Positions 23,301-35,312 of a stretch of DNA of 64,000 nucleotides are shown here, piece after piece; the stretch's first letter is position 1; each line of letters starts with the position of its first letter. Under the pieces are notes generated by a model, which saw only the letters and a list, made by a program, of their open reading frames with translations, searched no databases and was not told where the DNA came from. The translations under genes were made by a program, and so were the position numbers. This DNA comes from Gymnopilus junonius (Eukaryota; Basidiomycota; Agaricomycetes; Agaricales; Galerinaceae), in contig JADNYJ010000007.1 in assembly GCA_015501075.1 (NCBI GenBank), positions 124,001 to 188,000 of the forward strand, written 5' to 3'.

Positions 23301-23970
23301 ACAGATTATTTTTCTTTGGTTCGTCAAGAATCATCAATGGTCGTAGACAGTTTTCATGAAATTCGTTCGTGGTGCTGCCGCATCTTCAGAAATCAACAAG
23401 TTCACCTTGAAGAGCTGCTCGGCAGGCCGATCTCTCATCCTGAGTGGTGCTTCTTTTTGGCAACGTTGAGCGCACAACGGATATAGATTGTCCAAGATAT
23501 CAAAAAAAGAATGCGATTTGAAGTAGATGCAAAATGGTGGCAAAACAGGATCCGGAAATTCTGGAGGCCGGGAAGTATGGTAATTTTGGATTCTCCTGGA
23601 ATCGATGGTTTTCCTTCAAGGGTGGGTAGCAGATTGCGTAGACGACTGCGATCATCGATCGACGAGATTGCATGTGATCAAGATCAAGGCATGCTGCAGG
23701 TTGGTGTGTCCATTGCACAGCAGAAAACGACGTCGAGTCGCATGTTTTCTCACACGAAGACTTGGAGGTGAGGCATGGAATTTAGCATCAACAGCACAGC
23801 GTTGGACATCCTTCCCAATCCCAACCTCAACAGCTAGATGGAGAATTAAAAAACTATTCCTCCCAATGAAACGCGGCAAAATGTAAGAAAAAAACCCGGC
23901 ATAAAAAACGGAAGAAAAAAAAGCATGGGTGGTTAAGATGAGAATGAGCAATAGTGAGGGTGTCGGGCAA
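20336..23970. other. 3.6-kb gene-poor region, no gene recognised
   Basis: The longest stretch here without a recognisable gene. Open frames are short, lack domains and do not join by plausible splice sites. The longest (plus 21199-21522, plus 21544-21942, minus 20381-20827, minus 22989-23327) have no family resemblance. It lies between the 5' end of the membrane-protein gene and the 3' end of bHLH B. It may hold a long promoter, a noncoding transcript or a fast-evolving gene. I saw no inverted terminal repeats, LTRs or tRNA B-box. Confidence 0.4.
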
Positions 23971-25037
23971 TCAGTGACCCCCTTCAGATGCAGATGGACT
24001 TGAACGCCCAGAAATTGTTTGTTGAGATCTGACCGGCAGTAAGGGCAGACCGGCGCCAGTGGGTGCATTGTCTGGTGGAGGTGAAATTGGTCGACCATCT
24101 GCGTTCTCAGGAGCTGGAGTGCCTTCTGCACTAAGAGAAATTTTCTCGTTGAGTGCCCGGAGTCTTTGAGATTCTTGCTCCAAGAAGGCGATACGCTGCT
24201 GAAGTTCTTTATTCTCTTTCTCCAATGCCATGATATGGTTCGTCGCTGGAAGGCTGATTGAGCTACGAACCAGCAACTGAGAGGAAGAAATCTTACCGCG
24301 TTCCAACAGGGAAACTTTGCTACTCTTTTGGTTTGAAACGGGTAGGGCATCTTTGAGCTTGGCGTAGCCATCGCGCAATTCATCGCGTCGTCGTTGTTCA
24401 GCCTCTATCCTCTGCCTTCGGGTGGCTTCCTTGCGTGAATGGGCAAGATTTTCTACGTAAGCAACACCCATGTCTTCGTCGTCAGAGTCTTGAGAGCGGC
24501 CTCGTCTGCGGGAGGATGAGCTTGTTGGTGAAGGAGTGGGATTGTAGCGAGGTGTGCGATGAACGAGACTGTGACCTCTGGAAGAAGAGGGTGAATTGGC
24601 ACCGCTGCTGTTTGAATGGTGGTATAATCCGTCACCCGATGTGTCTGATCCGGAAAGAGGAGGAGACACGGGCCCGTCGTACATCTCTGGAGAGGGGGAT
24701 GGAGGTGAGTTAGACAACTGCAGGGAAACATGAGGCGGTGATATTGCAAACACGCCTGCCTGATATTGCTGCTGCTGCTGCAACCCCAGAGTATTCAAGG
24801 GATGGTATGCCTGGTGGAGATCCGGCACCATCTGGTCTGAAATACGATTATCGATCTGTGCAGGGACTACGGAGTTGAAGGAGGGAGTGAGAACATACTA
24901 CGCTGCTGTATGGGATACGCGTTGAGAGGCTGGTGATTGTAAGCCATGTTTCCATATGAAGGGTCCGGTTCTGTCTGGTAGAAAGTGTAGCTCTGGTTGA
25001 TAGCGGCGTTATCGTCATGCATAGGATGCTGTTCCAT
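23971..25037 (-). CDS. bHLH transcription factor B
   Basis: Probable nuclear regulator, paralogous to bHLH A at 17469-18512. It starts MEQHPMHDDNAAINQSYTFY. The N-terminal part is Gln/Pro/Ser-rich with a short polyglutamine from a CTG-type repeat near 24767-24782. A tract SSSSRRRGRSQDSDDEDMG precedes the bHLH: basic region RRQRIEAEQRRRDELRDGYA, helix 1/loop LKDALPVSNQKSSKVSLLER, and helix 2 ATNHIMALEKENKELQQRI leading into a leucine-zipper-like coil. An intron at 24246-24296 sits at the same codon and phase as in bHLH A. It is 51 nt long with no in-frame stop, so retention would insert 17 residues inside the HLH. A second intron lies near 24835-24900. The 3' end is rich in Pro and Ser. No frame breaks. 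Confidence 0.87.
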
Positions 25038-26149
25038 TTGCAAAAAGTTCGTATGGTTCGTGTTCAGAGGGGAAAGAGGAGATCGTGAATAAAAGAGAAA
25101 ATGGTCGTTAACGGAAAAGAATAGAAGTAAAAAGGACGGAAACAATGGGAGAATGGGACGAAGAACGCGTAAAGGAAGAGGTCCTCGGTCAAGAACCAAC
25201 TTGATTTTGCGCCACCCGGTCTTTGTTCAATCCTCACTGTTTGGCACCCACAACAATCTTTGAAGTCTATCAATTTCCGCACCTACTTCTTTTCCCCTGT
25301 CATCACTTGTTTTCCCCAATTGTTCCGTTCGGGTGTGTACTTGCAACGGAAACAAAAAAAAATCATTCAATGGATAGCGATTATCTCTCGTCGATATAGC
25401 GGCAAAGACCATATCTAAGTATACTAGTAGCTTAAGCTTTTTCAGATAAAACAAAAAAGTCATTTCCGTTGACGGTCGTCAGACGCTTAGCATGGGTGAC
25501 ATTTTATGGTCTTTGAATGACAGCTTGGCAACAATTACACGGACGATGTTAGCCCATGATCAGGTGCAGCGAGCGCTAGAAGGTGCTGGGCGGCTGCTGT
25601 GCTCGACTAAAATAAAAAAATCCAATGAGTGTCAGAGAGTAATGATTGCGTTCACATTGAGAGTTTCTGTCAACAATGACGATAGGCAACATTCTATTCT
25701 TCAAGCATTCCAAGGATGACAAGACGACAACTGCAAGGGTGAAGCGGCAAGCCGGATCGCCATTTGTTTGTCCGCACTTTGGCTCTTGACCCCTTTTCGG
25801 AAGTGATTCCCACCTGTTGGGATCAACGCATGTTCCTTAGTTCTTGTAACCCGACGAATTTCTGAGGACGTTCCGAGGCCCTGTGCTTCGCCAAGACGAC
25901 CTCAGTGTCGACGAGTACGACCGCACGAAAGTCACTCGAGTCTTTTAAAGTCTCCACTGTCACGACTGCCACGACATCCACGGTTCAACTATTCTTATCC
26001 CCCTTTCGGCTTATTTGTGAGTTCAACAAACGTTTCGTTTTATGTGTACAAGCTGACTGACTGGATGTAGTATCGATGTCGGGCATCTTCATCTAAATCA
26101 TATTCGTTTTGACCATCAAGATTTTACGCCTTATCACGCAACGGAAACC
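25038..26149. promoter_or_regulatory. Divergent intergenic region between bHLH B and the disordered-protein gene
   Basis: 1.1 kb between two divergent start codons, so both promoters lie here. The bHLH-proximal 300 bp is purine-rich on the plus strand (a pyrimidine-rich leader for the bHLH). Stretches such as GTTCAACAAACG...TGTAG near 26020-26070 could be a 5'-UTR intron of the plus-strand gene, but this is not provable here. The plus frame 25492-25719 has no recognisable product. Confidence 0.45.
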
Positions 26150-29100
26150 ATGATGCCCAGTGGTGCTGAAGAACGCGCCAATGGAACTCCGAGAGCTTCA
26201 CATGTGTCCTCGCAAACCAACGCTACTCTGTCTCCAACATGGGCCCCACCAAAATCGCCATTGCCTCCCCATCGTCTCGCTAAATTGGCCAATGCACTTG
26301 GTGTCTCTACGCCAATACCACTATCCAAGAGTCCCACTCAGTACCTGTCACGGTCTTTTTCCGAGTCTTCAAATAGTCCTATTGACCTAAGACGTTCGCC
26401 AACTCCGTCTGCTACCGCATCTTCTATGGGCTTTAGTTCATACCCACCCTCGAATTCTAAATTCTTGCTGCATGTTATCCCTCCAAATCATCTACCTCAT
26501 GATTCCGAAAACCCTGACGAGAATTCTTTTCTCCCCCCACCACCAAATACCCCGGGGTATCACACTCAATTTAGAAGGGTACTTTGATTCCAGTGCACTC
26601 GACCCTTCAAGCACAACTAGCAGCAATAGCCAAGGAATATGCACTGCCTAGCCCAACGGGCCTCATCTTGTATCTCATCACCTCCTCTCCTCAGAGTCCA
26701 TCACCCTATCAGATGGAAATGGAGGAGCCCGGACCTCGACTGTCAGAGGATATCTGGAGACATCTCTGGACTCGTGTTTTGAGTGCGGAGCAGAGAGACG
26801 ACTTACTGATGCCATCTTTATCACCCCGTAGCACGACTTCCGCAATGTCTCCTCGCAACCCAAATATATTTGGTTTTGCACCTGCCGCGAGGTCCACACC
26901 CTTTCTTCCTCAAGAAAGTGCCGGTTTGCGTCCCTTGCTCGCTGTGGCCGAACAACCATCCCCTCAGCTACCTCAAATTTCCGCAAACATGAACGCCATA
27001 CCTTCCACCCCTTCCTCTCTGTCTGAAATTCATTCTAACAATAAATCTGCACCCCCTCGTCGCCTTCGATTTCCCATTCAGAGCCCGACACCCCAGATAC
27101 GTCCATTGAAGATCCAGGTGTTCGACTCGACCTACCCGGTCTTCATTCGCCGTCTCTAATACCAATACTAGCCAAAGTTGAATTCGATATTGATCGTCGG
27201 AAGGCCCCTTGGTATGAACCGTGGTTAAGAAGTCGGAAAGCTAACCACGCGAAGAGATCGGAGAGCAGGAAGAACAGCAGAAGTCAGAGTGGTGGTGCAG
27301 GCGGAGAAGACGAACCTCGAGAACATGTTCCAGTCGAATTTTTGACAGGGAAAAAGAACAAGACAGATCCGTTTGGTCTATCACTCACTCCCTCAGAGGA
27401 CAAGGAGGAGGAAAACGGGTATGCACGGCTTTCGGAATCTCCTCAAGAAATAGATTCCGATAGCGACTCCGAGGCGGAAGAGTTTAGCGAAGATGCGACC
27501 GCCAAGGTTTCTTCAATGACTGGAGGCAAGGACCCTCTAGACGACGTGTTTGGTACAGATACTGACACATGGGCAGATATCCACGCAGAGAATAGGCGTC
27601 AACACAAGTATTCGAATCCCAATATTGTCAATCTAGCACTGACCGCTGAGGAATTGGACGCTTTGCCAAGCCCGTCGAATTTGGAAGACGATAAAGAATC
27701 GACCAAAGAAGAGGATGAAGTGATGGAGATGCTCGACATAATGGGAAAACCGCAACTCGCAATGGCTATTCCTTCACCTGCCAAGAATAAGCGGTCGTCG
27801 TCTCCAACTAGCGCATCTAGTAGGAAGATCCCTCCACCACTTGTGTTAAAACCAAAGGATAAGTCAGGAACGACCGTGATATCCTCTCATGCCAGCCCAC
27901 GACCTCGGACAAGTGATAGCAATCTGGCGTACCTCGGCGAGCAGTCAGACCGCGATGAAGATGGTAATCTTGTGATTGATCGCGTTCGTAGTCCAGACGC
28001 GGACAAGCGAGTTGGTGCTGTGTTTGATGATCTTGACCTTGGATTGGACCCCACTGAAGATGTAAGCGTTATTCCTAGAATGCTCTGTGCTTTTCTGACA
28101 GTATTTAAGTTTGATGATGACGATCCTAATGACCGACGCAGGAGTCAGTTAATCATGAAGAAACAACTGGACGAAATAGAAAGAGTTGGTTGAATTTTCT
28201 TCCTTCGTTTTTACTTGCCTTACCATGAAACTCTAGACGATGGCTCAACTTTCTCCCCGTATATTAAAGACCGATTTAGAAGAGGAGCAGAATACGAGCT
28301 TCTCCATGACCCTTTCTCCGGGTTCGCCATCTAAGCTTACTCTTTCTCCGGGCGGTCTGCGACGTTCGAGTGGCTCACCACCTCCTTCCCCTCGCCTCCC
28401 TCGGCATCCTGACCCACCTGAGGAACCCAGGCAAGCACTGCGCTTCTGACACATAACAATAAGGTCTAATAACTACTTCGTTATTAAGGGATTTCACGGG
28501 CCAAAGCTGGCCAGCTGTACCATTTTCTGTAATCAAGGATAAAGGTCCAGAAAGTAATCCAAATGCACCACCTTCCCCTCCTCGTTTAGCTGTCAATGGG
28601 GTTACAACGTCTGCTCCGCGATCCTACCAACCTACTCATGCACCATCAAATGGTCCATCTGAGAGTGAACGCCGCAAGAAATTGGAAGAGGAAGAAGGAT
28701 CATTGTACCCTCCGAACGTCATTCCTGCAAAGCTCCAAAGTTCATCTCCTGCATCTCCAATTATTCCTTTATCTCCAGATCCTTTTGGTCGACATCCATC
28801 ATCACCCGAACCTCCTCAAACTTTACAGATGACTGGACCGCAGTGGGATACAATGACTATAGGCAAAGGCGTAGTGCCCGAAATGGTTTCAGAACCACCA
28901 GTCAAAGGTCGAGCTCGATCAGGTACATCAGGTACTACGAGTCGTTTCTCCGCCGACTCCTTAAATGGAGAGGAGGTCGTTTCCACCAAGTCTCAGAATA
29001 GAGGGACTTTAATGTCCGTGAAGAGCATCAGGAAGCTTTGGCGTAAGAGTAGTAACAAATCCACCAGTGCAAGTACGTCACAATCAATACCGCCCACGCC

Positions 29101-30117
29101 CTCGGCTCCATCGTCAGGTCGTACATCACCTATGGTTCCCCCTCAACGTCCAGAGAGGCCCTCGGAGGAGCAATTGCTAGATCTTCCAGACATCCCGGAT
29201 ATGCCCCCGGTAAACTTTGGGCGAGTGTCCCCCAGATGGTTCCACCGGTTCCCCGTACATCTCAGGAACAGTTAGCGCCAGGTCGCCGACCTTCTGTGGA
29301 TCAGCCAATGGGGCCGCCTCCTGCCAACATTGGAAGAACGTCTCCGCAGACAATTCCTCCGCGAAGGGATTCAATACCTCAAGGTCGCCGACCGTCAGTT
29401 GATCTTCTAGGTGCTCCTCCGCAACCACAGCAGTTCCAGCAACTCTCTGTTCCTGCATATCCAGGACGAAACCCTAACCCCGTGCCGATAACTACCCCGT
29501 ATATGCAAGCTGCTAAAGCGTCGTCCAGTCTCAATAGCCTGCATTTCGACCAAGAATCCCCTTATCCTGTCCGGCCAATGAGGCAGTCTCCTCGTCCGCC
29601 CTCCCCACCTCCTTTGCCTGCCATACCTGAGCAGGAAAAACCTGTTGCACGTAAGTCAATATTGAAGTGGAAATCAGCAGCAAGCATTGATCGTATTACT
29701 CCGGATCCATCCTTGGAAACTCAGCCTCGCACTAGTCTTGAACGGCCGAGTGGGAATTCTCGAGGGCGCAGACCAAGTGTGACCAGCTTTGGTGGATCAG
29801 TTCGATCGTCCGTGACGTCCCCCGATCTCCCTACCAGCCCCAAGATACCCAGTCAGTACATCAACGTGAATAATACCAAGAATGGCTTGGAACATCGACA
29901 GTCACATCGATCGAGGTTGACCACTTCCTCTACTGACTCTTCCTCTTCACCTCCGCAAAGGCAAGGTTCGCTCCAAAGCCAGTCTTCTCCATCGAGATCG
30001 AGGACGTCATCTCACGATTCACGGGAATCACGGCCCAGTTTCGACGTTTCGCAATTTGAGTTTGTGTCGCCAAAAGCAGGGATGTTGGGCTACCCTTACA
30101 ATGGACTTGATCAGTAG
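26150..30117 (+). CDS. Large intrinsically disordered protein, function unknown
   Basis: Begins MMPSGAEERANGTP and ends LGYPYNGLDQ. Only the first quarter looks ordered: FLLHVIPPNHLPHDSENP, FRRGTLIPVHSTLQAQLAAI, AKEYALPSPTGLILYLITS. Another conserved-looking piece is LAKVEFDIDRRKAPWYEPWL. The rest is Ser/Pro-rich with acidic patches and repeated RRPSVD-type sites (GRRPSVDQP, GRRPSVDLL) that fit basophilic kinase motifs. Introns read: 28062-28109, 28182-28237, and 28431-28488 with a GC donor (CCCAG|GCAAGC). Frame breaks at GGG 26577-26579, TTT/CCC 27070-27075 and CCCCC 29229-29233 are each mended by one base. I know of similar basidiomycete proteins only as uncharacterised; a role in signalling or polarity would be a guess. 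Confidence 0.75.
28431..28488 (+). other. GC-AG intron in the disordered-protein gene
   Basis: 58-nt intron with donor CCCAG|GCAAGC, branch-like TCTAAT and acceptor TTATTAAG. Splicing joins EEPR to DFTGQSWPAV in frame. Read-through stops at once (TGA at about 28447). The strong exon-side CAG and GCAAG match the usual GC-donor consensus. Confidence 0.75.
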
Positions 30118-30562
30118 AGTCTGCTTGAGCAGTAGGACCCATCGCATCATTCATAATACCTCCCTTATATATCTTCATTGATTTCATGCACTTGTAGTTT
30201 TACTCTTAATGCTTCTTGCTATCGCCAGATTTTGTCTTCTTTCACTTTTGGTTTTTTTTCATCCGTTCTCATTTGTATTTCGTTCATTAGGGGCACCAGC
30301 TGCATTCAGAGAGATCATGAAACATTTTTATTGAAACACATTATGATGAACGTCGAGGTAAATCCTAAAAGAACTTCCATATCTGTGCAAAGACCAGTAT
30401 GCCCTGCAAAATCAATTTCCAAAGGGTCCATAAAGTAAAGAGGGGGGTATAGATAAGAATACAAGTAAAGTTCTGCAAAAATATATGTGCACTAAAAATG
30501 ACAAGGTTCAGAAGGACGAAGGCATGAACTCGGAAGCTATTTGCTGTAGGAATACTTCACGG
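30118..30562. other. Convergent 3' intergenic region
   Basis: 445 bp between the stop codons of the disordered-protein gene and chitin synthase. It should hold both terminators and polyadenylation sites. No coding signal; AT-rich near 30230-30310. Confidence 0.5.
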
Positions 30563-33500
30563 CTAGAGACCGACTAGACGGAATATCAGATACAAGAGAG
30601 AGCCTGTGAAACGGATCGCCGATAGACCAGCACTGCCGTGATTGTTTCGAATCAGTGCTCAATTGACAGGCAAACCAGGAGACTCACAAGGCGAAGAAGA
30701 GGAAGGTCAGGTAAGGGTTAAACGCAGTGCCTCCTTCTTTCGTGACATGGGTAGCCACCCAATCCGTGAAAGTCGTCGAGGTGAAAATGACGATCAGCAG
30801 CCTGTTTCAAACAAGGAAAGTGAAAGAAAAAGGAAAGAGAGATTAGAGATACAATCGCACCCATCAACGTGAAAGGAATGAAAAAAGTAAAATCACGCAC
30901 ATATTGGTGAATACCCAGGATAGAACAACGTTCGTTCGGCTGTTCCTGTCGTGGTCGGCTTGCTTCGTGGCGGCATCGCGGTGTTCCTTCTCCTCGGGTG
31001 GTTTCACCTTGAGAGAAGCCTTTGACGCGGCCCAGAGCTGGTCAACGTCCTCTCGCGCAGTTGGAATTTCGACCTCCATGACCTCTTGGCCATCTTCAGC
31101 CTTGACCTTTTTCGCACCGCCGAGATCCTTTACAGCCCCGTTATCTCCCTTAGTACCCCACGTGACATCATGTAGATTGCACATGGCGTACAACATGAGG
31201 ATGTTGACATACGAAGGCAAGAGGAACATGTACTGGATGAAACTCGTGAACATGTGCCAAGGCTCCAGATGCATGAAGGAACTGATGAAATATAGACCAT
31301 AAGTAGCGAGCAGGGCGATAACAATTTCTTGCAAGGTCTTGTTGGTCTTGAACAGCCTGAAAAGGGCAAACGCCGAAGATTAGAGATAGTGTATCAGAAA
31401 CTAAAGTATCTCGGACACGCACTCTGGAAAGTTTTTCCAGCCGGCAACGTTGTGGGGAACAGCGAGGTAAACTGTATATCCAGCACACCACGTCGTAATA
31501 ACGTTACATAAACCAAAGAGGAACATCGCAATGGTATAAGCCCATTTCGAGCCCTTTCAAACATGTCAGGACATTATAAAAGCGGTAAGATTAAAGGCAA
31601 TACTCACTTGAGGCCGATTACCCAACGAACAAACGAGAACGAGGAAGAGAAGACCAATATACAGACTCAGGAAGATCTCAAAGACTGCCTTGCCAGCGCC
31701 TTGGCTGAGGAAATTGAAAGCGTCCGTTGATGAATCTTTAGTCGCCGAGGAGACCAACTGGGTGCTAATTTCAGTATACCTGCGGGACGTCCATATTACT
31801 ATCCGAACACTCACAAAGAAGAAAGCAAGGTAAAAGTTGGCCAGGGAAGTCCATGTAAACAAGAGTTGAATGGCATTGTAAATGAACTCAAGCTAGAAGA
31901 CCATCAGATATGTGATATATGAGCATGAGGGATTAATAGCTCACCTGGAGGACAATCTTGCGGAAGAAGCCTTGACCTGAAGTCCATATCCTGTAGAAGA
32001 ACACAGTGGCATGGATGGAAGCGAAGAGGGAGCCATTTAACCAGCGTCGACGTTGCGAGATGAACTCGGGAACCTAGAGTTAAAGGGAGAATGTGAACAA
32101 CAACACGTACAACGAGACGTCGAGTCGACTTACAGTTGCAGGTACGTCAGTCGCTGCCTTTGCACTCTTGACGTATTTCAGGCTGATAATCAGAGTCAGT
32201 AATCAAATCGAGACTTGACGAAGCTTAGGGTAACGTACACCCAGCCCTCGTGCTTTTTAGTTACAATCTCAAAGCAGAGGATACGATCTTCAGCAAGGTA
32301 CATGTTCCTTTCTGTCAAAAGTAAGTCGATAAGCCCTCTAATGCATTAACTCAGGCTTCGAGTAACTGACCAAAGAGCCCAGCACCACTTCCGCCAGCAT
32401 GCATCGTCTCGCCTTTGAAGTATGAAGCAAGAGGACCCTTGCCATCTGGCCCGTTCTGAAGAGCTTTGTAGCGGTAAGCACTGAACGCTCCTGGAAGGAC
32501 ACTGATGTAACCAAAGACACTCTAAAGGCAAACCGTCAGACATGCCGATTTCTTAACTACAGCTAACAGTGTTACCTCCAGGGGCTTATCGAGAATGTTG
32601 GACATTTTGTACTACAAAAACCACCGTTATCAGCGCTTTCGCACATGCCAGGACGGCAGGTCACGTACCTCGAAGTTCTGGGACGCGACGAGAGGCGAGG
32701 CGAGGATAAGCGAACAGCCGCGACCGCCATCGACACAAATTCTGGAAAAACATGCGACATGAGAAACACGCCAAGGAGGTGATTGAACGAGCAACACTTA
32801 CTCCCCGCAGGCACCGCCGACGTTCTTTTGCTTGTCAAAGCCTGCTTAACTGCATAAACAACAAATATCACAGGTGAAAATGGAAAGAACGTGCATTTCC
32901 AGAGTTCGTATATCGAGGTACCGGTAGGTTTGGTGCCGACGTCCAGGAGGACACAGACTTGGCAAATATTAATTTTATAATTCAGAAAAACACCGATATC
33001 CCAAGGACTAACCATTAGGTTTGATGAGAGGACCGAAAGCGTTGAAGAACCATCGGTGACTGTTCAGTTTCTTCTTGTTCTGCTCCTTGAGGCAGAACAG
33101 AACTTGGACGGGACACGAGCCCTGTGAAACCTCACCGGTCTCTGTGACGATGACATTGGTTGTGTATCTGTAGGGCAGCGGTCATGGATGAATGGCAGAA
33201 GAAACAGACGGAGGTAAGCGCACTCGAAGATATGGGCTGTGACGTCCTTCCCTCCGACAGAGTCTTTTGCGATACCTTCTTGGTAGCATCCCATCTGAAC
33301 AGACCCGCCTTAGCAATAGAATAAAAAGATGGATGTAGGTGCGTACAAGGTTAAGGACTTGGAGAGTGCGCTTGTTGACTTTACTCCTTCCATCGGAGAC
33401 GACACAAACGACAACCTTTTTCCAACCTTCGGGGCCCCAAACTTTGGAACGGTTGCGTTGGCATAGGTGAGCAATATTCTTGATGACACTGCAGGCAACA

Positions 33501-34229
33501 AAATCAGGTGGACGCGCATGAAAAATTTTCTGGGACTCACGCATTCATAGTCTTGACGAACAAAACTTCATCCTCATTGTACATGGTCATCACAATGAAG
33601 AGTTCGGTCTCTCGACCCCAGAGGTACTGTCGGAGGGAATAGCGGGACGACATAAAGTCATCAGGGTCGCAAGTGGCAGCTGTATAGCGCATTTTTGAAA
33701 ATTCTTCAACATCATTCTTGCCTGCAGGTACAATGTGGGAGGGGACGGGCACGTCGAGAACAAGGTTGCCACGGAAGAGCTGCACTTGCTTGACGGAGCG
33801 ACGCTTCATGAGCTTTTCTTTGGCTTGGGTCCAGCCCGTGCTGCTCTGGTCGCGATACATGCCCGGTCTTTGCTGAGGAGGTGGGTATTGTTGCTGCGGG
33901 TACTGACCATACGGCATGGTGGGCACGGGTGGGGGTGCGTTGACGTTCACCTGGGACATCTCGTACGGATTCGGATTGAGATGAGCTTGCGAACCAGCGA
34001 AGCTGCTCTGATATGACTTGACGGATTTAGAGTCCCATTGATCCTGGTCATTGCGGTATCCGTGCAAGTGTTGAGAGTCAGCAACACCAGTGTTGTTGTT
34101 CATGGGGGGAGGGGGAGGAGCGTAGGCAGCATAGGAGTCCTGGTGTTCAGGTGGTTGTTGGTATGGCGGTTGCTGTTGTTGGTATGGCGAACTCGCGTAG
34201 TAAGGATCGTGATTTTGGCGGTAAGCCAT
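30563..34229 (-). CDS. Chitin synthase (division 1, class I-III type)
   Basis: Family 2 glycosyltransferase that polymerises UDP-GlcNAc into chitin at the plasma membrane. The N-terminus is Gln/Pro/Tyr-rich ([14 protein letters not shown]), followed by [29 protein letters not shown], the nucleotide-binding part [78 protein letters not shown] (catalytic EDR) and [10 protein letters not shown] (the product-site QRRRW, at about 32040-32070). Then several membrane helices ([36 protein letters not shown]), the loop [10 protein letters not shown], and final helices ending FRLVGL. About a dozen short introns. All hallmark motifs are present, so it should be active. The start at 34229 is the only ATG giving the Gln-rich leader. 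Class within division 1 not resolved. Confidence 0.93.
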
Positions 34230-35312
34230 GATAATTTATTACGTTGTCCGGACAAACCTGAAATGAAGGGATTTGGTATTGGGATGGGTATAAGGAGAGG
34301 TCGGGAGGCCGACAGAAAAAAAAGAGGGCAAGGGGGATAAGGACGGTCGTGGTTTGAGAACAAGCTTGGTTTGATTTCCCAAGCCAGCCATCAATATTGT
34401 ATTTTCGGCCAAGCAAGCCCATCTTATGATCATTCGAGTATCTTTCCGACAATCATGAACGTTCACTCAGATAGATAAAGAAGTTTGTTATTCTGCTCTA
34501 ATGGCGTATACTTTGGCTAGAATATGTGTCAAATTTATACCTTGGTGACGATCGTCCCGCCAGAGCCGGTAACATGTCTACCGCAGTTATGATCGATGGT
34601 AAACGTTCAACAAGGGCTATTCAGGTTTCACAAGGTGAAAATTTACATTCTGGCGGGGTTGGTGCTGGCAGCTGTATCGTGAAGTAATCCATGTACAGAA
34701 GGATCGGATTGAACAGAGCACGAGGAAGGACGTCGGTAATGGAAGGGAGAGTGGCCGCTGTCCGGGCAACTAGAGGTGATCCGGACGACAGACGGTAGGC
34801 CCAGAAGGACAAGAGAGCACATATGCGGAAGAGAAAGTGCAGGGATTGGCCAGCGACTCCGAAGCCAACGGTGGAGGTGCTGGTACACGGAATTCAAACT
34901 CCGCAACACAGCTTGTTTGGTTCTCGTGGCCCCTGCCTCTCAGCTTCCAACGCCCATTCTCCCTCAGCTCTCTCTCGTTTCTGCTCTCAAATCAGGTGTG
35001 TGTGTCCATCCTATCGCCCCCTTCCATTCCCCTTTTACCGCTGTTCGTCATTTGGCCCCTGCACCAGTGGCTGGCTGTCCACGCCGCTCACAACGTGGCC
35101 TGACCCAGGCGAGCCTCTCGAGCTCGGCAGACCCGTTCTCGTGTTCCCCTGCTTGATATCATTTTCTTCCCTGTCAGCCGCTCGCACCATGACGTGAGCC
35201 GACAGCCTTTTAAACATGTGTCTCCCACTATTTAGCCCTCCTTTCTTTCTTCCCTTCTTTCCCCCCACTTACTCATCGATTCCTCCAGTATTCTTTTATT
35301 ATCGCACAATCG
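34230..35312. promoter_or_regulatory. Divergent intergenic region between chitin synthase and casein kinase 1
   Basis: 1.08 kb between two divergent starts. The kinase-proximal end (34920-35290) is strongly pyrimidine-rich on the plus strand (runs such as TTCTTCCCTTCTTTCCCC at 35248-35265), typical of highly expressed fungal promoters. Overlapping open frames in this stretch are compositional and have no domain. Confidence 0.5.

Noticed and set aside
34100..34466. Alternative minus-strand frames overlapping the chitin synthase start
   Set aside because: Shadows of the Gln/Pro-rich repeat-like coding sequence and its leader.
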